64,000 nt of DNA from Rotaria socialis (taxonomy: Eukaryota; Rotifera; Eurotatoria; Philodinida; Philodinidae), in the NCBI GenBank assembly GCA_905331475.1, contig CAJNYU010001742.1, positions 1-64,000 on the forward strand, given 5' to 3'. Of the stretch, positions 51,406 through 62,579 are shown piece after piece. The notes under the pieces were generated by a model. The model ran no database searches. It was not told where the DNA came from and saw nothing but the letters and a program-made list of their open reading frames with translations. Made by a program: the position numbers and the translations under genes. Within the stretch, counting starts at the first letter, position 1. Each line of letters begins with the position of its first letter.

Positions 51406-52041
51406 GTTTTCGTTTTTTTTACATCTTTGTCAATATAAAATTGTGTCTCATATTGGTTATCTCTATACTATGAATGGACTCTTCGTTCTAAGGCCGAACA
51501 CTGTACTATTCTAAAAGGGAGAAACAATATTGTCAATCGATGCCTTATGGTGATATTCAGAGTTTTGTTTTGTCACATGACTGCATCCTACTACATGAAA
51601 TCTTAGAACTTACTTGAGAGTATCTTAACAGAGACTGCTGAATAGATTTTCAGAAAAATATTTTATAGTACATGATCTTTAAAATCACTTATTTTATTCA
51701 TAAATAGACAAACATACAGAAAAACCAAACTGAACATTAGAGATGACTATGATTATTATCAGGAAGATGACCATTTTCATCAAACAATGGATCAGAACTC
51801 TGAGAAAGAAAAATTCAGATTATCATACTGAAAACTTATTGAGTGGTCTTACCGGAAAATTGTTTTGTCTTGGAAATTTTAATGAAATTTTTTTTATTGC
51901 TACTGCTTCGCCCAACGGAATACCAGCAATACTACAACAAAAATAAGGTAAAACTACAGACAAAGATTATGTAAATAACCTTAATCGCATGTTTCGTCGC
52001 ATAACATCAACAAAATTATTCTAAACCGAAAACCGAAAATT
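51406..52041. other. Convergent 3' region between PUS3 and glutamate receptor
   Basis: Both genes end towards this interval, so it should hold two 3' untranslated regions. The ORF at 51743-51946 has no recognisable domain. I see no repeat of note. Confidence 0.5.
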
Positions 52042-55000
52042 TTACTCCGAAATCTCTATAGAACATCTTTTTACTTTAGTTTGTTTTGCTTCGTTATTTG
52101 CTTTAACAAAAAATTCTAACACGGCAATTAATATAGCCAACGCTAGACCACCAATTAAAATATAAAATATACCAGCAACATTCACTAGGTTAAGTGCATT
52201 GTTTTGTTTTGAATCCTATTTCATTTTCGAAATATAAAAGAAAATTTTCCATTCAGTTTTTTCAACTAACCTTCGTGGTATCACTATGGCATTCTGATCG
52301 ATCGTACCACCATTTCTTTTTTAAATTATTCATTGTACCATCTTCACTCATTTCCAGTATCGCTATATTAATTGCTTCTCTAGAACAAAAGAAAAGGAAA
52401 GAAATACATTTTGTAATTCAACATTTGATTTGTACCGTAATTCTGAACCAACAGGTGTTGCTATTCCGTAGCCTTTCGAATCTAAATTTGAACCGATTTT
52501 CATTGTATCACATGGAGAACGCTCGTTAGTGTATTCGTTTTTAGTAGACTTTTCAACAAAAACAAAAATAAAGTTGTATCCATAGCTCTATATTAGAACT
52601 TACTTCAAGTAAAAATGCATATTCTTTAGACTTTCTAAACACGAGGTCAAGATAAATGATCATATTGAAAGAATGAGAAGTAAACTTACCGAACTTTACT
52701 AATACCTTCTTCATTACTAGCAACAAAAACATCATCTCTTTGCTGCATGTATGTCCACATGCGTTGAAAAAGTTTTACGTCAGATTTCTAGTATAGAAAA
52801 AAATGTTGTTTTGTAGTCAATATATATATATATAACAAAACCGAATTACTTCGAAAAATGCTTGTGTCGATCCACCACGTACAACGCCATATTTTATTTC
52901 TGTTTGTCTTGCAAGATCTTCGACACTTTCAATCGGTGTTACCATTCGTTTAACGGTTAGAAAAGCAGCTGAAGAACACAAACATACAGTTCTAGAATTG
53001 TAAAATTCATGATTCTACTGACCTAAATTGGCTGTATAGGAAGAAACAAGAATCATCGAAAAATACCACCAAACACCAGCAACCAATCGGCCTGATATAG
53101 ATCTAAACACGAGAGAATCAAGAATATTCCTTAACAATAGAATATCGGTCTATGTGCATCCACAACATCCAGTCAAAATAACAAGCAATCCTCTAGCACG
53201 GCAACGCCAGCTGAATACGATATTTCGATGTTGATAGTTCACGAATTTACCTTGGTATAAAGTCAACGCCTTGCTGCATAAAAGCCGCTAAGGCAAAAAA
53301 CAGTGTATTCAAAATTGAAAATTTATTTGATAATTGCATTGTTTCTTGATTTTTCATACTCCATTCGTAGGGCGAAAAACGTGAAACAAGAAAAAGTATA
53401 ACGCTAACACCAATATACGCAAATGCAACGCACATCCAGATTTCTTTTGATAAAGGCGTCATAAATGAAAACACACCTATAAGCGAATATTAGAAAAACA
53501 ATTTCTTTTGAAAAACTATATTTCTTTAACCTGGTTTATTTTTTTCTGGTTTACTAATTAGAATACTAATACCAAGATTCATCCATGGTTTGCTGAAGTC
53601 TACTACATTTTCTCGTTGACTTGTTATTGTTAACGGTGCAACAGCAAGGTCAGCTTCACGTCTGACTAATTCTCCAATCATTCCAGTCCATGGTTGATCA
53701 TTCGCTGGCTTGTTACCAAATGAATTATCTTTGACAATCCGAAATTTACAAGGGATTCGCAGTTTATTTTCACATATTAAACGAGCTAAATCAACACAAT
53801 AACCGTATAGTTCATCAAATGTAAAATATTGACCAGCTGCATCGGACGCAGTTAAATTGCCAACCGCACTTTCATTTAGCATCGTAAACGGTTCATCCTA
53901 AAGTTGAAAAACGCGATTTGTTTTTACACTGCTAAATAAACAAATCTAATGCTGTTTACAATAATCGTTGAGATAATTCGTTCTCGCGTTTTGTCAAAAT
54001 CATGTGCTTGACGACCTTCAAAAACTCGAAAATCACGTAAAGTAAATTCATCACGTGTAAAGTTGCCGATCTTAAAAATTAGGCGAAGAAATACATAATT
54101 CTATTCTTTTTTTGGTAGAAAACAAAAATTTACATTTCGCGGTAATCTATTCATGGTGACTTGATAGATGCTTAAAGTGTAATTAATACGTTCACCATAG
54201 TCATTGAATGCTATATGACCAGAGTAACCATCGAATGAAAGCTAAAAAAAATCAAGGTAAGAAAAAAACGACACCTGCTTTGTTTTATTTAATTATACTG
54301 ATTTCATTATTATAAATAATTCTTCACCGAATATTTCATGTGATCGATGATTTTCTTTTGTTCGACAATCAATTTTTAAATGGTCAAAATTATTATCTTC
54401 ATAACCGGAATGGATAATTTTCGAACGAATATCTCTATCTAACCGCATTATTGCTCGCATATATAATGACAAAGCATCGGCTAAAGATTTCTTTTCAAAC
54501 TATAAAAACAAATGAAATCAACAATTTACAAAGTTCTACGGTTAGACGAAGAAAACAAGCATACCGATGCGAGAGACAGCCGATCAGTTAACGATCCATC
54601 GGATGATATATTCATTTTGAACGATGATTGCGGTAGAAAATAAGTTACATTCACTCCACCATATCGGAAAGTACCCATATCGATTCGGTCAGCGTCCTAC
54701 AAATTGATCTATAAATAATATTTATTTTGCTATTTTACTATACTTACAAGACTCATGAGGATATAATGATAATGAGGTGTAGTCATTCCATGATGTCGAA
54801 TCTAGATGAATTATTATTAGTAAACTTAATTAGATTATACAAAGTATACTTCAAAATTTTGAAAATAAATCCACTCCGTGATCTCAGAGAGGACAGGAAT
54901 TCTTTAATCTATATTTTTGTAGTCTGTTTTCTTTGCCGAAAGGCGATGCATTCGACACCCGCGTAAAATTAAATTTATCGCATTGTACAACATTAGATTT

Positions 55001-56833
55001 CGACGTCAAAAGTCAGTTTCCGCGGCACACAGCTGACTGAATTATTCAATATATATTATCTATTTTGTATATGTTCATGCGATGTAATTTTTCTATTGAA
55101 AATTCTTCGCTCGTCTACAACTAATTCAATTTTAGTTCTATATCAAAATGAAAGCTTTTTGTGTGTGCGATCAAATATTACAAGTATGAGAAAAATAGTG
55201 TTCTTTTCTTCGCAGAATGCTCTCCGCTTACAGTTCAGTATGAATAATATATTATTCGAAAGAACTTTTGAACTGAATTTATGAGCATCAGAAATTATCG
55301 TTCTTTTTTCACCCGAGCTATTACAGTTTTTCTAGCATAAAAATAAAAATTGTCAGGATCGATTATGTTTTATGAGAATCAGACACGATGATTCGGTTCA
55401 TAGAAGGTCAACTTTCAGTCAAAAATGACATTTTGGGCATTCGTGACAAACAGAATCCATCAAAAACAGTGTCATTCTCTAGAGCTCTGAAGAGTCTATC
55501 GAATACAGTGTAGAACTCATACTAGATCGTTGCACTCATAAGCAAACATACATGAAAGATGATGACTATTGCCAGAGTCTACGAGAATATAATGTTATAT
55601 GAAGAAGGAAAAGAACAATATTTCTTCGTACTTGTCATATGTTATTCCATAGTGAAAAGATAGAATTTTAATTTGATACGCAACTCAAATTAAATTAGTC
55701 GAAGACGAGAGACGAATCTTTGATCACATTGAGTAAGACGCACGAAGGCAATATGAGATCTAACTGCTTCATACGAATGGCCATTGACTTCTGATATCTT
55801 AATTGACTATATGGAAAGTAATAAACTCAATTTCAACCGGAGCTCAATGGCATCGTTGAATGACCTTCATTACTCCTATCAAAGTCAGTTTTGTCTACAA
55901 CGAGGAAGAAACTGTGAAAATGAACATAAATGACTTGAGTCTTACTTGCATTAATAATTTAATATAACTACTGATATTGTTCAAATCCAACACAATGTAA
56001 AGTTCTTCTTTCGAACCTCGATCTTTAATTTCAATGCTTTGCAGTAAAATGCCTGTATTATTTGAATTCGTTATATCAATTAATTGACGACCTTGAATAT
56101 CTAGAACATCGTAGCTTTTCTCTCGCGCTTGTGCGACTACCAGCGTTTGAAAACGTTCGAATGCTTCATCACCTTCCATAATATAAAACAGTTTCGTTAT
56201 TTTATAACGTTTAATTAACGCAACTAAAACTGGTAGAAGATCGATTTTCATTGTTAAATGATAAAGTTTATTCAAGGAAGTTAAATCTTGTTTATTGTAA
56301 TTAAAATAATTTAATGAAATCATTGACACATGCAAACGTGTCATAAACAAATCAAGTAGGCGAGTTTTCGAATGATCAACACTTGATATTGAACCAATCA
56401 CACCGGATCCAAGACGATTGCAAACTAATGAAGGAGAAAATTAATTATTTTCGAAAAGTACTCAAATCGATTTTCATACTCTGATGAACACTTGAATAGA
56501 TATTTGAGTCCTTAAATAGAGAAAAAAGCACACTTTATGCTTGTTTCGTATTTAAACTACTTACAGTGACATTGTCTGAAATCGATTGAAAATTAAATTG
56601 ATCGACGGGCCAAGAAAATGTTGTGTCATTTAAAATTATAGCAGCTGATAAAGCGTCGTAAAAAGCATTTAAATCGGCATCGTTCGATGTTTTTTCGTCG
56701 ACAAACCAACCTTGAATGCGCAAAATTATTTTGATTATTGCTTTAATTAAAATTTATCATTCTTACCAATCGGAATATGGGTTTGACTTCGAACGGAAAT
56801 AATAAGAAAAACATAGATCGTATTTCGAATCAT
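52042..56833 (-). CDS. AMPA-like ionotropic glutamate receptor subunit
   Basis: Seventeen exons sum to 873 aa (usual AMPA length about 880). First exon 56833-56767; ligand-domain exon 53897-53531; pore exons 53476-53251 and 53102-53023; last exon 52215-52042. A signal peptide opens an amino-terminal domain (56710-54134). S1 has [19 protein letters not shown] with the ligand Thr and Arg. M1 lies in [19 protein letters not shown] and the pore loop in [15 protein letters not shown], with Gln at the Q/R site. M3 has SSYTANLAAFLTV, S2 has YAFLLESTKNEY with the ligand Glu, and M4 has [20 protein letters not shown]. It should be a glutamate-gated cation channel, Ca-permeable if Gln is not edited. 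The cytoplasmic tail is short. Exon 2 needs a GTTTAA donor at 56557 to keep phase, the weakest junction. The intron 54802-55945 is 1.1 kb. Confidence 0.92.
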
Positions 56834-57679
56834 GTTCCAATGACATATGAAATCATTATATAAAATAAAGTTCTGATGGGCTAAGAAAAAAGAGAGAAAA
56901 AAAAGACGATGGATAAGACTAGATAGTTTTCATGTTGTTGTTGTTATGACAATGTGTACGAGACTTTTTTTCTTTTGATATAGTTTCGATGACGGAGTGA
57001 TTTTATTATCGAGAGATTTAATAATGACAATGGGGGAAAAGAGATGAGTGGAGATGGAGCGGAAAAAGAAATGGCAAGTAGCTACTATGTTGAGCGACGA
57101 ACATGTCGATGCTATAATCGGTTGATCAATCATTAGGGAACATTAAGAAAAATCGTTTGCAAAAAAAAGACTAAATCTGTGCAAGTTACAGAGACAGTAA
57201 TGAAATTTCTACAATACTTTATGATATTGGAGTGATACACTGAATATAATCGTCCGATAATAGATTCTAATTACCAACATCGACTTGATCCGGCATCCGT
57301 TCATATATATATATATATATCGTTGCACTCAAGAGAAATACGTGGAGCAGAAACAAAATTCACTGACAAACATTTTACTATTCCAGAAGATACTAACGGT
57401 TTCTTTTTCAAGGACGACAAATAATGTTATATTTCTAATTTATTATAGCCAAAACCTGTTATCAACAATCAAGATTATTGGTAATTAAGAAGTTTTGAAA
57501 CAATCAGTTCAATATGAATGTGATGAGTGTTGGAAAATATATTTACTATAAATATTTAACTAGACAAAAAATTCATCACAAAACATGCTGCACATTAGAA
57601 ATTCAATGAAAAATAAAACCTTAAAAAATACACACATGTATGAAAATAAATAGCGAGGGTTTGAGACATTCGATATGTT
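56834..57679. other. Spacer between glutamate receptor and IAP gene
   Basis: It should hold the receptor promoter and the 3' end of the IAP gene. A (TA)n run lies at about 57304-57320. Open frames here (56930-57133, 57285-57488) are low-complexity and not supported. Confidence 0.45.
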
Positions 57680-60176
57680 CTACACGTACAGTCTAAAAAA
57701 TGACTGTGGCTTTTTATCACACAATATGCATGTATTAACTATTTTACTACAAGAAGTACAACTAGTCAAATGCATACACGGATAAGCCGCAATTTCTTTA
57801 GAATTCGTCAAACACCATCGGCAAAGGTCACCAATGTCTAAATGGAAAAGCAAAAGAAATCATGGTAAATATAGTAGGTAGGTATCGATTGATAATTTTT
57901 GAAATCAAACTTACTTGCAGACATTGTTTCGCTTTGAGTAGGTAACAATCGTGCATAGCTACAGTTTGGAGACTGATAACGATGCATAACATTAATTTCA
58001 CCCGACGGACAATCATGAATGTTATTAAAAGAACGTCTGCAATTGTAACATCGAAGTTTAGTACTTTGCCCGACACAGTATAAGCCCGATCGTATTATTT
58101 CTTCAGCATTTCTTGGAAGTCCACCTGGAAACGTGTTCAATGAGGTCTGCCGGTGTTCCGGAATGCTATAATATGATGCCGATGTGGCGATAAGCTTGGA
58201 ATTGGGTTCAGTTGCAGCATTAGCTATTTTTTCTTTTGTAAACACTTCAGGTATAGGTTTGGTGGGCACTGAGCTTGAGTACATTCGATGGGATGAACGA
58301 GCAAAAGGACAAAAAAGAGACAAGCGCTGATGAATATCCAACGGATTATCATTAGCATTCCAATCATGATATTCTATTCCACAATATAAACAACTTGTGC
58401 AGTCTGGTGTTATTCTTCCAGTCCAGCACCAACGTGCTTTGATCATTTCCATTGGTGATGGGGATATATTAGGCCAATTCTTAAATGATTTTTCACTTTT
58501 AATTAGTTTTTCCTTGTCGTCATCAAAATCGACTGCATTCAAAATCAAAGAAAATTTTAATTATTTCAAAAGATAACTGCAAAATAGGTAACATATCCCC
58601 TCCGCTTGGTCAAAATAAAGCACACACGTCCAATCCAAGTATGTTTTACAAGAGATGAGAACTGTCGAGTGAGAGAATAGCGAAGCAATTCTATGTCAAA
58701 GAAAGCTGTTTCAATATCATTAGACTGTGGTCATACCTTGCCATGGGAACTAAATAAAACATATTTGTACAAGATCTGTTCTCTCTTACTTTACACTTTA
58801 GGATACGATACAACGAACAAAATAGAAATCTTTCTAATGACAGCGTACTTCTAAATAATACGAAACTCTAAAACAAAAAGGGTAAATTTGTGATTTAAGG
58901 AAGCTAGTTCACAGGAGTAACTAGAGATATAGACCTATTGTTTATTTTGGCCAATGGGACGAATATAACTTGTAAATCTTCTATGATCAAGATAATATTT
59001 ACCGATTTTTTTCATTGCTATGCTTGGTATAATAATATTTTCTTTTTTACCGTTGATATGTTCGATTTGTCTCTGAAGAATTACGCAAGCCATGTACAAA
59101 TCACATTCAGATACAAAATCATCATCTAAAATAGTTACATAGGTAAGATATGAGCGAATAAAGCGATTTGATTAATTCACGTTTTAGTCGTAATTGATCT
59201 TCCCAGCATCGTTTTATTATAGATAATTTAAAATTTTGATCTAATAACCGTTTTGAAATTGGTAAATCCAATCGAGCAGCAACAAGCCTCGATAAAGTAC
59301 TTTCATCTGGTATTAATAATTGTCGCCTGTTTGTTGTTGGTGGTAGTGATGGTGCACTAGTATTTGGTATATCATTACGGACAGTTCGATTTTTTGATTC
59401 ATTGGCTCTTGCGTGTTCTAGAAAAGAAAAAAATATATAAAAAAATTTTAACTTTGAGTAAATAATTTTTCAAGCATACCTTCATGTGCTCGTTTAGATT
59501 CTTGAATTTTACGATATAATTCTTCACCGCATAATTTTCGAGCATATGCACAATGTGGAAACCAACGAGCATGTTCAATCATTGGATTATCATTTGGACC
59601 CCAGTTTTGTAATGACCCATTGCAATAAAAGCAGGTCACAATACTTTTTGTACCTGTATAGAAGAATCCTGCTCTTACTAAATCATCAACTGGTGGCAAA
59701 TCTTCAATTGGCCATGTCGCATAGGATGCATGGCGTTTTGGTATTTCTGAATAAGCTGGATTACATGAATCTGTAAACACAGTATCATTCGATCTCAATG
59801 GACCGAGATTACTGGCTGTTCTTGAAGGAATATCTGAAGTATTTACTGTTGACTTGCCATCGCCAACATTAATCGGTGAAACTGCAGGACGCATTAATTT
59901 TGATTTTACATATGGACAATTAGGTGAAAGTTTTTTATGTACATCCCATGGATCATCTTTATGGGGTGTCCATTGTTGACAAATGAGATTACAATATATA
60001 CAAATGACTCGATCACCAACATTGCAATTAAAAAATCCAGCTTCAATCATTTGCGCACTGGATGGTATAGCACGATGTGACCAATGCGAGAAGGAACGCC
60101 TTTGCACTTGTTGGATTAAGTCAGTTTCGAGTACAGAAGTCGGTATAGATGTTAAATCTTTGATTTCATGAGACAT
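57680..60176 (-). CDS. Inhibitor-of-apoptosis-like protein: four BIRs, helical domain, RING
   Basis: Five exons (60176-59480, 59417-59181, 59125-59003, 58532-57915, 57837-57680) sum to 610 aa. Residues 1-232 carry BIR1 (CIYC...H...C) and BIR2 (CFYCNGSLQNW...EHARWFPHC). Exons 2-3 form a conserved helical region, UBA-like by inference. Exon 4 holds BIR3 (CLYCGIEYHDW...H-x6-C) and a degenerate BIR4, whose Cys-to-His spacing is 18 rather than 16 and which lacks the central Trp. Exon 5 is a C3HC4 RING (CRWC...CMHLTSCTSC...CILC). Exon 4 has no usable ATG and begins at an acceptor, and exon 3 ends in the matching phase, so I join them. The alternative is two genes, a RING-less one at 60176-59003 and one at 58532-57680 with an unseen first exon. 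Such proteins restrain caspases or ubiquitinate partners. Confidence 0.75.
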
Positions 60177-61723
60177 GCCGGTAGATGAATTTAACGCTTG
60201 CTGTGAAATACTTGTACGGAATAGAAGAAAACTGATAGTATCTGAAATAGAAACTGTATGGTTTCGTTAGCAACAGAAAGTAAGACCAAAATAACTCTTT
60301 CAAATAAATTATTTTGTTATGTTAGTATTATGGAAGTTACTTCTTTGTAGCTCTATCGATAGTACCTTCGGTTAGACTCCATGATACTGTTCTTTGTTGA
60401 ACGTAAAGGTGTTTAATAATCGGTGAAATCGGAAATGACTAGAACCTACGTTTTGTTTTATTGTTGTTTAACTATCAAATTGCCTATTATGAATCAATAT
60501 TATTTTGGCATTTCCCAACTGGCCATTGTTTAGGCAGTACACCATAATCAATCGAGCTTCGATGTGGCTGGACTACCATATTACCATATTGTGTATTGCT
60601 CATATCGATTGTTGTTCTTCGGTCTTCAGTTTTTTTAAAATTTACATAATACAATATATATATATATATATATAAGCACTTAATGTCGTCTATCGATTGA
60701 CATCTGGAACCATTGAATAAAGTTAGAAAATCAAATTAAACATGGCGTAATAGTATACTCTCCCAATATTAAGCATTTAAAATCTATGCGACTGGCGATT
60801 TGATCAATAATCTATTTTATTGATTTATACCAGTTTTTTTTACTGTTTAACTATTTATTACCCCTACGTCTTAAGTGAGTAACTGATATTCGTTGGAAAA
60901 ATCCGTCTGACTTGCACAACCAATATGAAACATTTTACATACTGGAAAAACATTTTTGCCGCAGTTGCTATGAAATCAGATTTTGTTGAAGCTATCGAAA
61001 TACTACTGTGAACATAATGATAATAACTAGTCTTCTTGAGGAATTGTATTTTTTCGGAAGCGTTTTGCAACAACTCGTGCTTAGTTAAACCATTCTTTCT
61101 CTCGTTTTTCAAACTGTTTCGTCATTTATGACGTAATAAATATGAATCATAGAAAATAAAAAGTTTAACTTGCTAATAAAAAACTCAGTCATCTATGATT
61201 TATTTATTAAAAGAGATAATTACATCTTCTTTTTCATCATAGCATTCGCAAAGATTATAATCTAACCACTATGTTTGTACTAGCACTGACTGAAGAGATT
61301 AAAGTTGGTAATAAAGATATGAAGATCTCGTTTCTACATACTTCTGAAGATTCCAGGTAACATATGGTGAAATCCCAGCTTCTGGCGAGCCGCACCGAAA
61401 GACGAAGTACGCTAATGCTGTCAGTTTTACCTGTTGAGAACAAGTAAAAATGAAAATGGTTGTTAGTAGAATGAATACTTAATGTTTTGTTGCTTGTCTT
61501 TCGAGTGACGCACATTTCTTTTTCATCAATCTTGGAAAAAACCAAGCAGTGCGTTTAAGTAAGGTGGAAAATGCATCGGCTGTCGTCATTCGTAGATACT
61601 GAAAGATTTTCCCGTTCCCATTCAAACATAAAGTAATATTTTGCACGAAATAACTCTTGATTATTCGGCTTTGTTGTTGTTCATGAAAGCATTTGTTTTA
61701 CTAGGTGATATTTTGTCGATTCC
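60177..61723. other. Spacer upstream of the IAP gene
   Basis: No convincing gene. A (TA)n run lies at 60653-60674. Minus-strand frames at 60864-61112 and 61255-61545 have no recognisable domain. The promoter of the four-BIR gene should lie just above 60176, where an AG/GT-rich stretch at 60220-60250 may be a 5' untranslated intron. Confidence 0.4.
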
Positions 61724-61975
61724 ATGAAAGACGATAACACAATTGACAGTGATTCAACATCTACAGCTACTTCCGAGTGTATACATAGTGATATATGCGA
61801 TTACGAAAGTGTACTGCCAATGAGTAATATGTGTATATCTTGCATGAACAGTCATCGAGCAGTCGCTTTTGTACCTTGTGCACACTATGCAATGTGCTTA
61901 CCATGTGGACTAGGTACAGCACAATGTCCGATTTGCCGCACCACTGTTATGGCATGCCTGCGAATCTGCGAATAA
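61724..61975 (+). CDS. Small RING-finger protein (IAP-type RING without BIR)
   Basis: An 83-codon frame has an acidic, Ser/Thr-rich N-terminal half and a complete C3HC4 RING at the C-terminus: CISC, then CAHYAMCLPC, then CPIC, followed by RTTVMACLRI. The position at the extreme C-terminus and the spacing are those of IAP and Neuralized-type E3 RINGs. It lies between two IAP genes on the opposite strand, so it may be a RING exon that escaped from an IAP paralog, or the last exon of a gene whose upstream exons I cannot see. An acceptor-like TTTTACTAG stands 20 bases before the ATG, but the frame from it meets TGA at once, favouring the ATG at 61724 or an earlier non-coding exon. Confidence 0.6.
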   Translation: MKDDNTIDSDSTSTATSECIHSDICDYESVLPMSNMCISCMNSHRAVAFVPCAHYAMCLPCGLGTAQCPICRTTVMACLRICE

Positions 61976-62579
61976 TTTATTTATCGCATACAAAATCGTT
62001 CTGAGCACATCAAGTCCCTTTTTTAAAATCAGTTCTATTGATTTTTTTGAAAAATAAACTACTCTTGTCAGGGTTGCATGAATAGTCTAGAATTGAGAAT
62101 TTTCTGTGTGTGCAGTTGTTTCTTTGATGAATGTTTACCGAGAATAAAGTGACGTTGTAGAATAACAAGGAATTAATTGTATATCGTATATCTAGATGAA
62201 AACCGTATCATCCAGCAAATAAAACTATAGGGATATCGGCTGACAAAAAAATATCAAAAATTGAGATTCAACCAATCGTTCAATTGAATAATATTTGTTC
62301 GAATGATTAGTTTCATTTCAAGTAACTTTGAAATTCGCAAGCATCACAGAGAACTGCAATAGCAAGTTTTTACATGAAAGAATAAATCTGTTGGAAAAAT
62401 TTTCAACGTCTAATATAATTTATTATAACGAACAATGCAGCACGATAATTACAAATGAAATAATTAATATGTGTTTTAACACAACATAAGTAGTTCATGG
62501 CTAAAGACAGATGCTCACAACTATCTGACCGATTAATGAAACAGATTATTGTCTTTTATACCATTTACAAAGTTTATAT
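61976..62579. other. Spacer between RING ORF and second IAP gene
   Basis: Convergent 3' region of the RING ORF (+) and the second IAP gene (-). AT-rich, with an AATAAA-like signal near 62051 (AAATAAAC). Nothing else seen. Confidence 0.45.

Noticed and set aside
52553..52735. 60-codon minus-strand ORF
   Set aside because: An out-of-frame shadow across two glutamate receptor exons and their intron.
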